64,000 nucleotides of DNA, from positions 3,464,386 to 3,528,385 of the forward strand of contig NZ_CM001974.1 of NCBI RefSeq assembly GCF_000406105.1, given 5' to 3'. The stretch comes from Dickeya chrysanthemi NCPPB 402 (GTDB taxonomy: Bacteria > Pseudomonadota > Gammaproteobacteria > Enterobacterales > Enterobacteriaceae). Positions 9,808 through 20,263 of this stretch are shown here, one piece after another (position 1 is the first letter of the stretch; the number at the start of each line of letters is the position of its first letter). The notes beneath the pieces were generated by a model. It was not told where the DNA came from, did no database searches, and saw only the letters and a list, made by a program, of their open reading frames with translations. The position numbers were made by a program, and so were the translations under genes.

Positions 9808-11688
9808 TTACTGCACTTCTTGTGCAGCGTTACCGTACTTGATCTTCGCCTGACTACGCAGGCTGGTCATCAGTGTATCAAACAGCGCACCAACGTTGCT
9901 CTGTTCAATCTGAGCGCCAAACTGTTTCTTCTGAGCGTCAGGTAACACATGAGGTTTCACGGCATCCAACACCACCAGTACGATATTCCCAGATTGATCC
10001 TGAGCTACGGCGTAAGACGGCTTGTCTTTCTTCGGTTGCGCCATCGCAAACACGGTTTCTGCCAGTGCATCGGTCTGCCCCATAGAGGAGATCTCTTTTG
10101 CTGCACTGAAACTCAAACCAGCAGCGGCCATGCTATCGGTTTTACCCTGATAGAGATCAGCCAGAATCTTTTCGGCTTCCACTTTGGCTTGCTGTTCGGC
10201 TTTCTGGCGTTTCAGCGACTGTACGACCTGCTCACGCACCTGATCCAGCGGTTGGGTCGTTTCCGGTTTATGCTCGGTTACACGCAACACAAATGCACGA
10301 TCGCCTTCCACGCTAATCACATCCGAGTTATTACCCGGCGTGCCGTTTTCACCCACCAGAGAGCCGCCCAAAATGGCCTGAGTAACCGGCTGGAAGTTCA
10401 GTGCGGCAGGAACATTATCACGCGTAAACCAATCAGTCTGAACGGATTTGATATTGGCGACTTTCTCAACTGAAGCCAGCGACTCATTATCGTTGCTGGC
10501 AGCTTCACTGACCTTCTGCTGCAAGGAGTAAAACGCATCCAGCGCCTTCTCGCGTTTTACCTTTTCAGACAAATCGGCACGAACCTCATCCAACGCCTTA
10601 ACGTGCTGCGCCTGGACATCATCCAAACGAATGATCAGGTAACCGACTGAAGATTTAACGACATCCGACAATTGACCTTTCTGCTTCAGCCCAGCCTGCT
10701 TGATTTCATCGACGGTAGAGCCATCGTCCATCCATCCAAGATCACCGCCATTACGACGGGAAACAATGTCGGTGGATTTGTCTTTGGCCAACGCAGCGAA
10801 ATCCGCGCCTTTCTTCAACTGCTCCAGAACAGCCTTGGCATCTGCCTCGGTTTTCAACTGAATAACACTGTACTTCTTACGTTCCGGCTGAGTGAATTCA
10901 CTTTTATGCTGTTCATAGTAGGCAGCGATATCATTACCATCTACCTTGGTTTTATCCATGATAGACGCCGCATCCAGCATGATATAACTGACTTTGAACT
11001 GCTCCGGCGCCAGATAACGCGCTTTGTTCTGATCATAGAAATTCTTCACTTCTTCATCAGAAACAGTCTGGCTCTTGGCTCGTGCGCCGAGATCAATGGT
11101 TGCCGTACGAACGGTACGATCTTGCGCCGCTATCGCCACCAGGTTATCAAGCTCCTGCTGCAATACGAAGTCGGTATTGCCCAACCCGCGAATCAACTGC
11201 TGAGTCAATAACTGTTTACGCAGGAACTGTGCATACGCATCCGAGGTTAGGCCCAGTTGACGCACCTGCGACAGATATTTTTCATTATCAAACCGATTAT
11301 TGGTCTGAAATTCGGGTACGGAGAAAATCGCCTGTTTGACCTGCTCGTCGCTAATATTTAGCCCCAGATTATGGGCATACTGCACAACCAGCGTTTCGTC
11401 GACCAGTTGCGACAACACCTGCCCGCGCAACTGCTGCATATACCCTTCGTTCGCGGCCAGTGCAGAGAAATTATCTCCCAGCATTTCCTGCTGGCGACTG
11501 CGCTCATTCTGTACCCCTTGCTCAAGCTGAGACCGGCTAATCTCCTGCCCATTCACTTTGGCCGCGTAATCACCTGAACCTCGAATCAGGTAATCTCCCA
11601 CTCCAGTCAACACGAACGAACCAATAATCAAGGCAAGAATAATTTTCAGCACGACGTTGTTAGCGGCCGCGCGTAAATTGTCCATCAT
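9808..11688 (-). CDS. ppiD: Membrane-anchored periplasmic folding factor PpiD
   Basis: Inner-membrane protein of 626 residues (E. coli 623) that sits at the SecYEG exit and helps fold newly exported proteins. A short cytoplasmic N-terminus is followed by one membrane helix at about 14-34. A SurA-like chaperone region comes next, then a parvulin domain near 265-360 (NGGDLGWMDDG) and a C-terminal chaperone half. The parvulin domain is regarded as catalytically inactive in E. coli. The Met at 11688 gives the family start MMDNLRAAAN; a 21-codon upstream extension is rejected. It follows hupB. Confidence 0.96.
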   Translation of the reverse strand: MMDNLRAAANNVVLKIILALIIGSFVLTGVGDYLIRGSGDYAAKVNGQEISRSQLEQGVQNERSRQQEMLGDNFSALAANEGYMQQLRGQVLSQLVDETLVVQYAHNLGLNISDEQVKQAIFSVPEFQTNNRFDNEKYLSQVRQLGLTSDAYAQFLRKQLLTQQLIRGLGNTDFVLQQELDNLVAIAAQDRTVRTATIDLGARAKSQTVSDEEVKNFYDQNKARYLAPEQFKVSYIMLDAASIMDKTKVDGNDIAAYYEQHKSEFTQPERKKYSVIQLKTEADAKAVLEQLKKGADFAALAKDKSTDIVSRRNGGDLGWMDDGSTVDEIKQAGLKQKGQLSDVVKSSVGYLIIRLDDVQAQHVKALDEVRADLSEKVKREKALDAFYSLQQKVSEAASNDNESLASVEKVANIKSVQTDWFTRDNVPAALNFQPVTQAILGGSLVGENGTPGNNSDVISVEGDRAFVLRVTEHKPETTQPLDQVREQVVQSLKRQKAEQQAKVEAEKILADLYQGKTDSMAAAGLSFSAAKEISSMGQTDALAETVFAMAQPKKDKPSYAVAQDQSGNIVLVVLDAVKPHVLPDAQKKQFGAQIEQSNVGALFDTLMTSLRSQAKIKYGNAAQEVQ

Positions 11689-11833
11689 AATGTGACAACA
11701 CTCCGCTGTAGAATGGATAACACTTCCCCTGCGCAGGCCGTAGCCATACATCCCTGCTATTGCTATAGCCGCATCCGGCTAGGGCGCATTCAAGTATTTG
11801 CCTGATAACAGTAATCTTAATTACCTGTAAAAA

Positions 11834-11860
11834 AAGGCACATCATACCATGATGCGCCTT
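11834..11860 (-). terminator. Rho-independent terminator of hupB
   Basis: A 12-bp stem with one G-U pair in the - strand RNA and a 3-nt loop is followed by seven T residues. It lies 80 bp after the hupB stop. Confidence 0.85.
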
Positions 11861-11942
11861 ATATCTTACCTTACCCATCGCGCCGAGTCAGGTAGTGTTT
11901 GGACTGGAAAACCGTCCTCACTCAGATTTTGCTACTTAATCA

Positions 11943-12215
11943 TTAATTCACTGAATCTTTCAGTGCCTTACCAGCGCGGAAACCCGGCACTTTAGCAGCC
12001 GGAATACTGATTTCGTTCCCGGTTTGAGGGTTACGGCCGGTACGCGCCGCACGCTCACGCACGGAAAACGTACCAAAACCGACTAAAGCAACGTCATCCC
12101 CGGCTTTCAGAGATTCGGTAACAGACCCAATAATTGCATCCAACACACGCCCTGCTGCCGCTTTGGAAATATCAGCATCTGCGGCAATTTTGTCGATCAA
12201 TTGTGACTTGTTCAC
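11943..12215 (-). CDS. hupB: DNA-binding protein HU-beta
   Basis: Nucleoid protein of 90 residues that forms HU dimers with HupA, bends DNA and compacts the chromosome. It has the [23 protein letters not shown] dimer helices in shortened form and the DNA-inserting arm with GRNPQTG and the proline near residue 63. The C-terminal [15 protein letters not shown] is family-typical. The gene sits between lon and ppiD, the normal enterobacterial order, with its own terminator. Confidence 0.97.
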   Translation of the reverse strand: MNKSQLIDKIAADADISKAAAGRVLDAIIGSVTESLKAGDDVALVGFGTFSVRERAARTGRNPQTGNEISIPAAKVPGFRAGKALKDSVN

Positions 12216-12341
12216 ACTCTCATCCCCTCTGAAATACTGTCATTACGCCAGAGCGCCCAGCGCAACACGTAGCTTTATCTATTCAGTCAAACCGCAGGCT
12301 ACCAACCAACAGGCTCAACAGTGCTCTAACTTAGCGACACG

Positions 12342-12377
12342 AAAAAAGGCTGGCAAGCACCATTTCACTTACCAGCC
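12342..12377 (-). terminator. Rho-independent terminator of lon
   Basis: A 10-bp stem (12348-12357 with 12368-12377, one wobble) and a 10-nt loop are followed by six T residues on the - strand. It is 33 bp after the lon stop. Confidence 0.85.
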
Positions 12378-12409
12378 CTTATTTTCTCAGTGGTTTTTGC
12401 GATAGCTCA

Positions 12410-14773
12410 CTATTTTTTAGCCATCGACTTTACCACGTCCATACCATAAGGCGCGTTCTGCAAAGCAAGAGTCAGCACTTCTTCAATGCGTTTTACCGGA
12501 TGAATATCCAGATCGGCAATCACATTCTGCGGAATCTCTTCCAGATCGCGCTTGTTCTCTTCCGGAATCAGTACAGTCTTAATGCCGCCGCGATGCGCAG
12601 CCAGCAATTTCTCTTTGAGCCCGCCGATCGGCAATACCTGACCACGCAGGGTGATTTCTCCGGTCATCGCCACATCCGCGCGCACCGGATTCCCCGTCAG
12701 GCAGGACACCAACGCAGTGCACATTGCGATACCGGCGCTCGGCCCGTCTTTCGGCGTTGCACCTTCCGGCACATGCACGTGGATATCACGTTTTTCATAA
12801 AAGTCGGAATTGATGCCCAGCTTTTCTGCTCTGGCGCGAACCACGGTTAATGCAGCCTGAATGGATTCCTGCATCACCTCACCCAACGAACCGGTATACG
12901 TCAGCTTGCCTTTACCCGGCACGCTGGCGGTTTCAATGGTCAGCAGATCGCCGCCCACTTCCGTCCAGGCAAGGCCGGTCACCTGACCGACACGATTTTC
13001 TTCATCGGCACGGCCATAATCGTAACGTTGAACGCCGAGATACTCTTTCAGATTATCGCCGGTAATCAGGATGTGCTTGATAGCTTTATCCATCATTAAC
13101 GATTTTACCGCCTTACGGCACAGCTTGGAGATTTCACGCTCCAGACTACGTACCCCAGCCTCACGGGTGTAATAACGAATGATGCCGATGATGGCGCTAT
13201 CTTCAACCGTCAGCTCGCCTTTCTTCAGGGCGTTACGCTCAATTTGCTTCGGCAGTAAGTGCTGACGCGCGATATTGAGCTTTTCATCCTCGGTATAGCC
13301 GGACAGCCTGATCACTTCCATACGATCCAGCAACGGCGCCGGAATATTCATGGAGTTCGACGTCGCGACGAACATCACGTCGGACAGGTCGTAATCCACT
13401 TCCAGATAGTGATCGTTAAACGCTACGTTCTGTTCCGGATCAAGAACTTCCAGCAATGCAGAAGCCGGATCGCCGCGCATATCGGAAGACATTTTATCGA
13501 TCTCATCCAACAGGAATAATGGGTTTTTCACACCCACTTTCGCCATCTTCTGGATCAGTTTACCCGGCATGGAACCGATATAAGTACGACGATGACCGCG
13601 AATTTCCGCTTCATCACGTACGCCGCCCAACGCCATACGAATGTACTTACGACCGGTCGCTTTAGCTATCGACTGCCCTAAAGAGGTTTTACCCACCCCC
13701 GGCGGCCCAACCAGACACAAGATCGGCCCTCTTATCTTGCTGACCCGGCTCTGCACCGCCAGATACTCAAGGATACGCTCCTTAACGCGCTCCAGACCGT
13801 AATGGTCGCTGTCCAGCATCTCCTGAGCTTTAGTCAGATCTTTCTTCACTTTGCTGCGCGCTTGCCACGGCACCTGCACCATCCAGTCGATGTAGCTGCG
13901 CACCACCGTCGCTTCCGCCGACATCGGCGACATCATACGCAGTTTCTGCAGCTCCGCCTCCGCTTTTTCGCGCGCCTCTTTCGGCATATTGGCAGCATCG
14001 ATTTTGCGTTTCAGCGCTTCCTGTTCATCAGGCGCATCATCCATTTCACCTAGTTCTTTCTGAATAGCCTTCATCTGCTCATTCAGGTAATACTCGCGCT
14101 GACTTTTTTCCATCTGTTTTTTGACGCGACCACGGATCCGTTTTTCTACCTGCAGCAGGTCAATCTCGGATTCCATCATCGCCATCAGGTATTCCAGACG
14201 CTCGGTGATGTCGGACATTTCCAGTACGGACTGCTTATCCGCCAGCTTCAACGGCATGTGCGCAGCAATGGTGTCGGCAAGGCGCGCTGCATCATCAATA
14301 CTATTAAGAGACGTTAATACTTCAGGAGGAATTTTCTTGTTCAGTTTGATGTAGCCTTCAAACTGATTGATGGCCGTGCGCATGAGCACTTCCTGCTCAC
14401 GCTCTTCAATTGCCGGCGACTCCAGGTATTCCGCCTGAGCCGCAAAATGCTCTCCACTATCAGAGAGTGTCGTGATGCGCGCGCGCTGCAAGCCTTCAAC
14501 CAGCACCTTAACAGTACCGTCAGGCAGTTTCAGCATTTGAAGAATAGAGGCGACCGTCCCTACCGAGAAAAGATCGTTAACACCAGGCTCATCCGTTGAG
14601 GCCTCTTTCTGTGCCACCAGCATGATCTTTTTATCGTGATCCATAGCCGCTTCAAGGCACCGAATTGATTTCTCCCGACCAACAAACAACGGAATGACCA
14701 TGTGCGGATAAACCACCACATCGCGCAACGGCAATACGGGGATTTCTATGCGTTCGGAACGCTCAGGGTTCAT
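12410..14773 (-). CDS. lon: ATP-dependent protease Lon
   Basis: Cytoplasmic AAA+ protease of 787 residues (E. coli 784) that degrades misfolded proteins and specific regulators. The N-terminal substrate domain opens at [14 protein letters not shown]. Walker A GPPGVGKT is near residue 356 and Walker B FLLDEID follows. The Ser-Lys protease dyad includes Ser in PKDGPSAG near residue 680. The Met at 14773 has the ribosome-binding site AAGAGAGAG and gives [12 protein letters not shown]; a 53-codon upstream open frame is only leader. It carries a sigma-32-type promoter and lies downstream of clpX. Confidence 0.98.
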   Translation of the reverse strand: MNPERSERIEIPVLPLRDVVVYPHMVIPLFVGREKSIRCLEAAMDHDKKIMLVAQKEASTDEPGVNDLFSVGTVASILQMLKLPDGTVKVLVEGLQRARITTLSDSGEHFAAQAEYLESPAIEEREQEVLMRTAINQFEGYIKLNKKIPPEVLTSLNSIDDAARLADTIAAHMPLKLADKQSVLEMSDITERLEYLMAMMESEIDLLQVEKRIRGRVKKQMEKSQREYYLNEQMKAIQKELGEMDDAPDEQEALKRKIDAANMPKEAREKAEAELQKLRMMSPMSAEATVVRSYIDWMVQVPWQARSKVKKDLTKAQEMLDSDHYGLERVKERILEYLAVQSRVSKIRGPILCLVGPPGVGKTSLGQSIAKATGRKYIRMALGGVRDEAEIRGHRRTYIGSMPGKLIQKMAKVGVKNPLFLLDEIDKMSSDMRGDPASALLEVLDPEQNVAFNDHYLEVDYDLSDVMFVATSNSMNIPAPLLDRMEVIRLSGYTEDEKLNIARQHLLPKQIERNALKKGELTVEDSAIIGIIRYYTREAGVRSLEREISKLCRKAVKSLMMDKAIKHILITGDNLKEYLGVQRYDYGRADEENRVGQVTGLAWTEVGGDLLTIETASVPGKGKLTYTGSLGEVMQESIQAALTVVRARAEKLGINSDFYEKRDIHVHVPEGATPKDGPSAGIAMCTALVSCLTGNPVRADVAMTGEITLRGQVLPIGGLKEKLLAAHRGGIKTVLIPEENKRDLEEIPQNVIADLDIHPVKRIEEVLTLALQNAPYGMDVVKSMAKK

Positions 14774-14859
14774 AGAGCTCTCTCTTAGTTTCGTTTCCGC
14801 CAGGTTAAGGGAATTCCGTGAAACGCGTGCATCACGGGCTTCGCCTATAGGTAATCGAG

Positions 14860-14889
14860 TATATGGGGATAAATATCTCACATTCAACG
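14860..14889 (-). promoter_or_regulatory. Heat-shock (sigma-32) promoter of lon
   Basis: On the - strand CGTTGAATG (14889 to 14881) is followed, after a normal spacer, by CCCCATATA (14868 to 14860). This is nearly identical to the known E. coli lon heat-shock promoter and lies about 90 bp before the start codon. Confidence 0.85.
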
Positions 14890-14907
14890 ACTGAACGTGT
14901 GTAAAAA

Positions 14908-14935
14908 AAAATGGGGGACTAAATTCCCCCATTTT
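14908..14935 (-). terminator. Rho-independent terminator of clpX
   Basis: A perfect 10-bp stem (14908-14917 with 14926-14935) and an 8-nt loop. On the - strand a long T-run follows. It lies 28 bp after the clpX stop and upstream of the lon promoter. Confidence 0.9.
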
Positions 14936-14962
14936 ATCGTTTGCCGTTGTTTTTTAGGCTAA

Positions 14963-16237
14963 TTATTCACCAGACGCCTGTTGTGCTTCAGGCTTACCGT
15001 AAATCAGCAGCGGCTCGCTCTGCCCTGAAATGACAGACTCGTCGATCACCACTTTATCTACGTTTTCCAGTGAAGGCAGATCGTACATCGTCTCCAGCAA
15101 CGCCGCTTCCACGATGGAACGCAACCCACGCGCGCCGGTTTTACGTGCCATCGCTTTCTTGGCAATGGCCGTCAGCGCTTCGTCCCGGAACTCCAGTTCT
15201 GCACCTTCCAGCTTAAAGAGTGCCTGATACTGTTTGGTCAGCGCATTCTTCGGTTCACGCAGGATCTGGATCAACGCTTCTTCATCCAATTCCTTAAGCG
15301 TTGCTACTACCGGCAAACGGCCGATAAACTCGGGAATAAGACCAAACTTAATCAAGTCTCCCGGTTCAACCTGGCCCAGCAGTTCACCTTCCGTCGCTTT
15401 CTGAGACACGCCTTTCACTGTCGCGTTGAAACCGATACCACGACCGGTATCCGTGCGCTGTTCAATGACCTTGTCCAGCCCGGCGAATGCCCCACCACAA
15501 ATAAACAGAATCTTGGAGGTATCAACCTGCAAAAACTCCTGCTGTGGATGCTTACGGCCACCTTGCGGCGGAACAGCGGCGATGGTGCCTTCAATCAACT
15601 TCAGTAACGCCTGCTGCACCCCTTCCCCCGACACATCGCGAGTAATGGAAGGGTTATCCGATTTACGAGAAATCTTGTCGATTTCATCGATATAGACGAT
15701 GCCCCGTTGCGCTTTTTGCACGTCGTAATCACACTTCTGCAAAAGCTTCTGAATGATATTCTCAACGTCTTCGCCCACATAACCGGCTTCGGTTAATGTC
15801 GTGGCGTCAGCCATAGTGAACGGCACATCCAGAAAACGGGCCAGTGTTTCCGCCAGCAGCGTTTTCCCGCTACCCGTCGGGCCGATCAGCAAAATATTGC
15901 TTTTGCCGAGCTCGACGCCATTATTGCTGTCACTGGTGCGCAAACGTTTGTAGTGGTTGTAGACGGCAACCGCCAATACCTTTTTCGCCTGCTCCTGACC
16001 AATGACATAATCATCCAGATGACGACGGATTTCGTGTGGCGTCGGTAACGCGCTGCGCTCACGGTGTGGCGCTACTTCTTTAATTTCTTCGCGAATAATG
16101 TCGTTACACAAGTCAACACATTCATCGCAGATATACACTGACGGCCCGGCAATCAGCTTACGAACCTCGTGTTGGCTTTTGCCGCAGAAAGAACAGTACA
16201 GCAGCTTCCCTGAACCGTCTTTGCGCTTATCTGTCAT
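14963..16237 (-). CDS. clpX: ATP-dependent unfoldase ClpX
   Basis: AAA+ unfoldase of 424 residues (family length) that recognises tagged substrates and feeds them to ClpP. The N-terminal zinc-binding domain has Cys15, Cys18, Cys37 and Cys40. Walker A GPTGSGKT is near residue 120 and Walker [10 protein letters not shown] follows. The [11 protein letters not shown] pore region and the ClpP-docking loop GRGIGFNAT are both present. It lies 127 bp downstream of clpP on the same strand. Separate transcription from lon is indicated by the terminator between them. Confidence 0.98.
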   Translation of the reverse strand: MTDKRKDGSGKLLYCSFCGKSQHEVRKLIAGPSVYICDECVDLCNDIIREEIKEVAPHRERSALPTPHEIRRHLDDYVIGQEQAKKVLAVAVYNHYKRLRTSDSNNGVELGKSNILLIGPTGSGKTLLAETLARFLDVPFTMADATTLTEAGYVGEDVENIIQKLLQKCDYDVQKAQRGIVYIDEIDKISRKSDNPSITRDVSGEGVQQALLKLIEGTIAAVPPQGGRKHPQQEFLQVDTSKILFICGGAFAGLDKVIEQRTDTGRGIGFNATVKGVSQKATEGELLGQVEPGDLIKFGLIPEFIGRLPVVATLKELDEEALIQILREPKNALTKQYQALFKLEGAELEFRDEALTAIAKKAMARKTGARGLRSIVEAALLETMYDLPSLENVDKVVIDESVISGQSEPLLIYGKPEAQQASGE

Positions 16238-16364
16238 GAGTCAAACCTCTTCTTTAGTCTCTTGCCCGCAGGCCAACCACATAGCCATCACGCCACAACA
16301 AACGCCAGCCGACTATCACTCAGGCCGGCAACCCGCGACCTCGGGCTATTTCGCATCCATGGCG

Positions 16365-16988
16365 TTATTCACGATGGGTCAGAACGGAATCCACTAACCC
16401 ATAGTCTACTGCCTCGGCGGCAGAGAGGAAACGGTCACGCTCAGTGTCCCTTTCTATCACTTCAAGAGGCTGACCGGTATGTTTGGCCATCAACTCATTC
16501 ATCCGGGCTTTAACCTTGAGAATCTCTTTGGCATGAATCTCAATATCCGTCGCTTGTCCCTGGAATCCCCCCAACGGCTGGTGGATCATCACCCGGGAAT
16601 TCGGCAGACAGAAACGCTTGCCTTTTGTCCCCGCCGTCAGTAGGAAAGCGCCCATCGACGCAGCCTGTCCCATACAGATGGTGCTGACGTCCGGCTTAAT
16701 AAATTGCATGGTGTCGTAAATCGACATTCCGGCAGTAATGACTCCCCCCGGAGAGTTAATGTACAGGTAGATATCTTTCTCAGGGTTTTCGGCTTCCAAA
16801 AACAGCATCTGCGCCACAATCAGATTAGCCATATGATCTTCAACCTGACCGGTCAGGAAGATCACCCGCTCCTTAAGTAGCCGGGAATAGATATCGTAAG
16901 AACGCTCCCCACGCGAAGTCTGCTCAACCACCATCGGCACTAAAGCCATGTGCGGGGCCAGTTTTTCTTGTTCGCCACTGTATGACAT
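16365..16988 (-). CDS. clpP: ATP-dependent Clp protease proteolytic subunit ClpP
   Basis: Serine peptidase of 207 residues that forms the tetradecameric chamber of ClpXP and ClpAP. The catalytic Ser is in [11 protein letters not shown] and the His in MIHQPLGG; the Asp lies in the C-terminal third (RDTERDRFL). A short N-terminal propeptide is expected to be self-cleaved. It precedes clpX and follows tig, and a heat-shock-type promoter lies about 160-185 bp upstream. Identity is secure. Confidence 0.98.
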   Translation of the reverse strand: MSYSGEQEKLAPHMALVPMVVEQTSRGERSYDIYSRLLKERVIFLTGQVEDHMANLIVAQMLFLEAENPEKDIYLYINSPGGVITAGMSIYDTMQFIKPDVSTICMGQAASMGAFLLTAGTKGKRFCLPNSRVMIHQPLGGFQGQATDIEIHAKEILKVKARMNELMAKHTGQPLEVIERDTERDRFLSAAEAVDYGLVDSVLTHRE

Positions 16989-17142
16989 TAACGTCTCCTA
17001 GATAAAATGCATTTGGCGCATATAACCTGATTCTACTTGAGATAGAAAGTGATGACCATGCTAAGACACGCAGTTAGCCATCTCTCCGTGACCGGGATCA
17101 GGTGAGTTTCCCTGACGATGCAATCTACGCGGCTACCTAACC

Positions 17143-17171
17143 AGTTGGGGACCGATGCATCCTTTTTCAAG
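17143..17171 (-). promoter_or_regulatory. Heat-shock (sigma-32) promoter of clpP
   Basis: On the - strand a perfect CTTGAAA -35 (17171 to 17165) is followed after 14 nt by CCCCAACT (17150 to 17143), close to the CCCCATNT -10. Position and sequence fit heat induction of clpPX. Confidence 0.78.
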
Positions 17172-17314
17172 CTTACACCAGTGATTGATTTCGGTTAAAG
17201 CGATATCCTGCGCCGAAAACCGGTGGTGGATTGCGCCCTGATGAACCGTTATTAATCATAGTGCAGATTTGGCAGCAGTTGGCGAACGCCATGTCACTTG
17301 CCGTCTCAGGGAAG

Positions 17315-17342
17315 AAAAAAGCCCGCAGCGCAAGCTGTGGGC
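17315..17342 (-). terminator. Rho-independent terminator of tig
   Basis: A 9-bp stem with GCAA/TTGC loop (17321-17329, 17334-17342) is followed by six T residues on the - strand, 35 bp after the tig stop. Confidence 0.88.
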
Positions 17343-17376
17343 CTTTGAAGAAACGATGCCAGATGAAAAAGCGTAA

Positions 17377-18681
17377 TTAAGCAGCAGTGGTCTGATTCAT
17401 CAGCTCATTGAAGCTAACAGCTTTCTCTACCACTTTCGCTTTGGACAACAGCGCGTCAATCGCTTGCTCTTCCAGAGCGACGTTGCGCATGTTGTTCATC
17501 ATTTCTTTGTTTTTCTTGTAGTACTCTACGACTTCCTGCGGATCTTCATACGCAGATGCGATTTCATCGATCAGTACGTTGACGCGATCTTCATCCGCTT
17601 TCAGTTCGTTGGATTCGATCACTTCGCCCAGCAGCAGGCCAACAACGACACGACGTTTCGCCTGTTCTTCGAACAACTCACGCGGCAGTTCCAGCGCTTG
17701 TTTCTCGTTACCGCCGAAACGCTGAGCCGCCTGACGACGCAGTGCGTCGACTTCGTCGTCGATCAGTGCAGCCGGTACGTCAATCTCGTTAGCTTTCACC
17801 AGGCCATCAATAACCTGAGATTTCACACGATTACGGATCGCACCTTTCAGTTCACGCTCCATGTTCTTACGCACTTCCGCGCGCAGACCATCCAGAGAAC
17901 CGTCTTCAACGCCGAAACGTTTGATAAAATCAGCAGTCAGTTCCGGCAGCTCGCGCTCTTCCACTTTCTTCAGAACGATAGCGAATTTGGCATCCTGACC
18001 TTTCAGGTTCTCAGCGTGGTAATCTTCCGGGAATTTCACATCAATAGTGAACTCATCGCCCGCTTTGTGACCCACAACTCCATCTTCAAAACCAGGAATC
18101 ATACGGCCCTGGCCCATAGCCAGTACGAAATCGGAGGCTTTGCCGCCTTCGAATTCTTCACCGCCGACAGAACCGGTGAAATCGATGGTTACACGGTCTT
18201 CAGCCGCCGCAGCGCGGTCGGTTTCTTTCCAGGTTGCCTGCTGCTTACGCAGGGTATCCAGCATACCATCGACATCAGCGTCAGACACATCTACCAGCGG
18301 TTTTTCAACTTCGATGGTGTCCAGGCCTTTCAGTTCGACTTCCGGGTAAACTTCAAACTCTACGGAGTAGGTGAAGTCGCCGCCGACCTGATATTCGCCC
18401 GGAACATAGCTCGGCGCACCAGCCGGATTGATTTTATCTTTGATGATGGCATCAACGAAGTGACGCTGCATCAAATCGCCCAGTACGTCCTGACGGACGG
18501 AAGCGCCATAACGCTGTTCAACAATTTTCGCCGGCACTTTGCCTTTGCGGAAACCATCGATACGAACTTTTTTAGCCACACTGACCAATTCGCTCTTAAC
18601 GGCATTCTCAATGCTGTCAGCAGCAACAGTAATCGTTACGCGGCGCCCAAGGCCTTGAGTGGTTTCAACTGAAACTTGCAT
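17377..18681 (-). CDS. tig: Trigger factor
   Basis: Ribosome-associated chaperone and prolyl isomerase of 434 residues (E. coli 432). The N-terminal ribosome-binding domain carries the GFRKGKVP signature at 43-50. The FKBP-like PPIase domain follows in the middle (about 150-245), then the C-terminal chaperone arms. It is the first gene of the tig-clpP-clpX-lon order. A GAGGTAAC ribosome-binding site precedes the start. Confidence 0.98.
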   Translation of the reverse strand: MQVSVETTQGLGRRVTITVAADSIENAVKSELVSVAKKVRIDGFRKGKVPAKIVEQRYGASVRQDVLGDLMQRHFVDAIIKDKINPAGAPSYVPGEYQVGGDFTYSVEFEVYPEVELKGLDTIEVEKPLVDVSDADVDGMLDTLRKQQATWKETDRAAAAEDRVTIDFTGSVGGEEFEGGKASDFVLAMGQGRMIPGFEDGVVGHKAGDEFTIDVKFPEDYHAENLKGQDAKFAIVLKKVEERELPELTADFIKRFGVEDGSLDGLRAEVRKNMERELKGAIRNRVKSQVIDGLVKANEIDVPAALIDDEVDALRRQAAQRFGGNEKQALELPRELFEEQAKRRVVVGLLLGEVIESNELKADEDRVNVLIDEIASAYEDPQEVVEYYKKNKEMMNNMRNVALEEQAIDALLSKAKVVEKAVSFNELMNQTTAA

Positions 18682-18993
18682 CTTGTTACCTCAAAAAATC
18701 ACAGTGCTCGGTCAACCTCAGAGGCCGTTTTCATAAAGCGCCCCTGGGGCGACCTTGCTGATCACAGTCTCACAGAACCAGGACGGCCACTTTACCGGAC
18801 CAGTTCCCTATAGTCAGAAGCGTCCCGAATACATTCCGGAAAATAAGACGCGACATTATAGCGGCATCGATAGACCGAGTCGAGGAGAGTAACCAGACTA
18901 TTGGCAGAGGGCTTTCACACTTTTTATCTACGAATCAGCGCAAGTCATCTGCAAATCACCGTAAGCGCCTCACCAAACAGATGATCTTATACT
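18682..18993. other. Intergenic region bolA-tig
   Basis: This 312-bp gap holds the tig leader. A perfect TATAAT lies on the - strand at 18860 to 18855, without a clear -35. A short GC palindrome lies near 18740. No convincing bolA terminator and no gene were seen. Confidence 0.5.
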
Positions 18994-19308
18994 TCAACGC
19001 GCCAGTCCTGCACCACCACAGGGCGGAGACGAAGGCACCGCCATCTGCAAATCCAGCCATTCTTTCGGCGTATAAGTATGCAACGCCAGCGCATGCACCG
19101 TACCGGCCAGCTCATCAGCCAGCACGCGATAAATCGCGCGATGACGGCCGATAACCCGTTCGCCGGAGAAGTGTTCGCTGACAAGCACTACTTTGAAATG
19201 ACTTTCAGAGCCGGCCGGCACATTATGACGATAACTTTCATCAATAACTTCAATATGTTGCGGTTCAAATTCAGAACGCAACTTAGCTTCTATCGTTTCG
19301 CGAATCAT
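18994..19308 (-). CDS. bolA: BolA family protein
   Basis: Small cytoplasmic protein of 104 residues (E. coli 105) that affects cell shape and biofilm and binds glutaredoxin-linked iron-sulfur clusters and DNA. The conserved core [19 protein letters not shown] and the [13 protein letters not shown] region with the ligand histidine are intact. The Met at 19308, after AAAGGTAACCCC, gives the family start [10 protein letters not shown]; a Met 7 codons upstream is less likely. It is a single gene upstream of tig on the same strand and divergent from yajG. Confidence 0.96.
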   Translation of the reverse strand: MIRETIEAKLRSEFEPQHIEVIDESYRHNVPAGSESHFKVVLVSEHFSGERVIGRHRAIYRVLADELAGTVHALALHTYTPKEWLDLQMAVPSSPPCGGAGLAR

Positions 19309-19625
19309 GGGGTTACCTTTTTCAGGCATCTGTGAAGTTGATCTCGATAAAACGGCTTTATATTACTGATTTCGCGCTTATCCACTTCAATTTTAGTCAT
19401 TTTTTGATTATGAATGAGAGTAACTGATTGTTCGGATAGGCAGCGACGCCACTTCGGCATGGCATTATCCGATTCCAGACGGCATTCACGTCAGACACAA
19501 TGGAAAAAACGAATGAGGCTCAGCAGGATACCGGCCAATTTCTGCTCTTTCCCTTGTCCAAGACGATGATATGATACCGAACTATATTTATCCGCCAACC
19601 ACCGTTTTATGACGAGAAGACACGC
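19309..19625. other. Divergent regulatory region bolA/yajG
   Basis: This 317-bp gap between divergent genes must hold both promoters. I could not pick a convincing -35/-10 pair for either one. No gene or repeat was seen. Confidence 0.4.
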
Positions 19626-20204
19626 ATGTTAAAAAAATTCATTTTACCGTTGTTCGCCGCACTCGTGCTGGCGGGATGCGCCAGTAAGAGCAACACGCTG
19701 GATGTCACCCCGAAAATCGCCCTGCCGTCGCAAGACCCGACCCTGATGGGCGTAACTATCAGCATCAATGGCGCCGACCAGCGTGCCGATCAGTCGCTGG
19801 CGCGCGTCAACCGTGACGGCCAACTGGTAACGCTGACGCCATCGCGCGATCTGCGCTTCCTGCTGCAGGAAGTACTGGAGAAACAGATGTCGGCCCGAGG
19901 TTATATGATTGGCACCGGCGGCCCTGTGGCGCTGCAGGTGGTGGTGAATACTCTGTATGCCGATGTCTCCGAAGGCAATCTGCGTTACAACATTACGACT
20001 CGCGCGGATATCTCCATCATCGCGCAGGCAGCCAACGGCAATAAGCAGATCAAGAATTACCGCGCCAGCTATAATGTACAAGGCGCTCTAACGGCGACCA
20101 ACAGCAAAATTACCGAGTCGGTCAATCAGGTGTTGAGTGATGTCATCAGCGATATGGCTCAGGACACCAGCATCAGCACCTTCATCAAAACCAACTCCCG
20201 GTAA
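19626..20204 (+). CDS. yajG: Outer-membrane lipoprotein YajG
   Basis: Lipoprotein of 192 residues. The signal peptide ends in a lipobox LVLAGC with the lipidated Cys18; the next residue is Ala, which fits outer-membrane sorting. The YajG family domain follows, including LARVNRDGQ and the C-terminal ITESVNQVLSDVISDM. Function is not established. It sits directly before ampG, as in E. coli, and probably shares its transcript. A strong hairpin separates them. Confidence 0.94.
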   Translation: MLKKFILPLFAALVLAGCASKSNTLDVTPKIALPSQDPTLMGVTISINGADQRADQSLARVNRDGQLVTLTPSRDLRFLLQEVLEKQMSARGYMIGTGGPVALQVVVNTLYADVSEGNLRYNITTRADISIIAQAANGNKQIKNYRASYNVQGALTATNSKITESVNQVLSDVISDMAQDTSISTFIKTNSR

Positions 20205-20223
20205 TAGTTTATTCTGCCTCACC

Positions 20224-20251
20224 TTCCCTTGCCCTCTTCAGGGCAAGGGAA
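20224..20251 (+). promoter_or_regulatory. Strong hairpin between yajG and ampG
   Basis: A perfect 12-bp stem with a 4-nt loop (20224-20235, 20240-20251) ends 12 nt before the ampG start, next to its AGGACC ribosome-binding site. No T-run follows, so it is unlikely to be a simple terminator. It more likely affects mRNA stability or ampG translation. Confidence 0.6.
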
Positions 20252-20263
20252 AAGGACCTCAAC

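Larger units (their letters stand above)
16989..17376 (-). other. Intergenic region tig-clpP
   Basis: This 388-bp gap holds the clpP leader and promoter and the tig terminator. No open frame with a plausible start and ribosome-binding site was seen. Confidence 0.6.

Noticed and set aside
17464-18672. 402-codon open frame on the + strand opposite tig
   Set aside because: It is the antisense of a well-conserved gene, has no ribosome-binding site or recognisable protein features, and reflects codon bias of tig.
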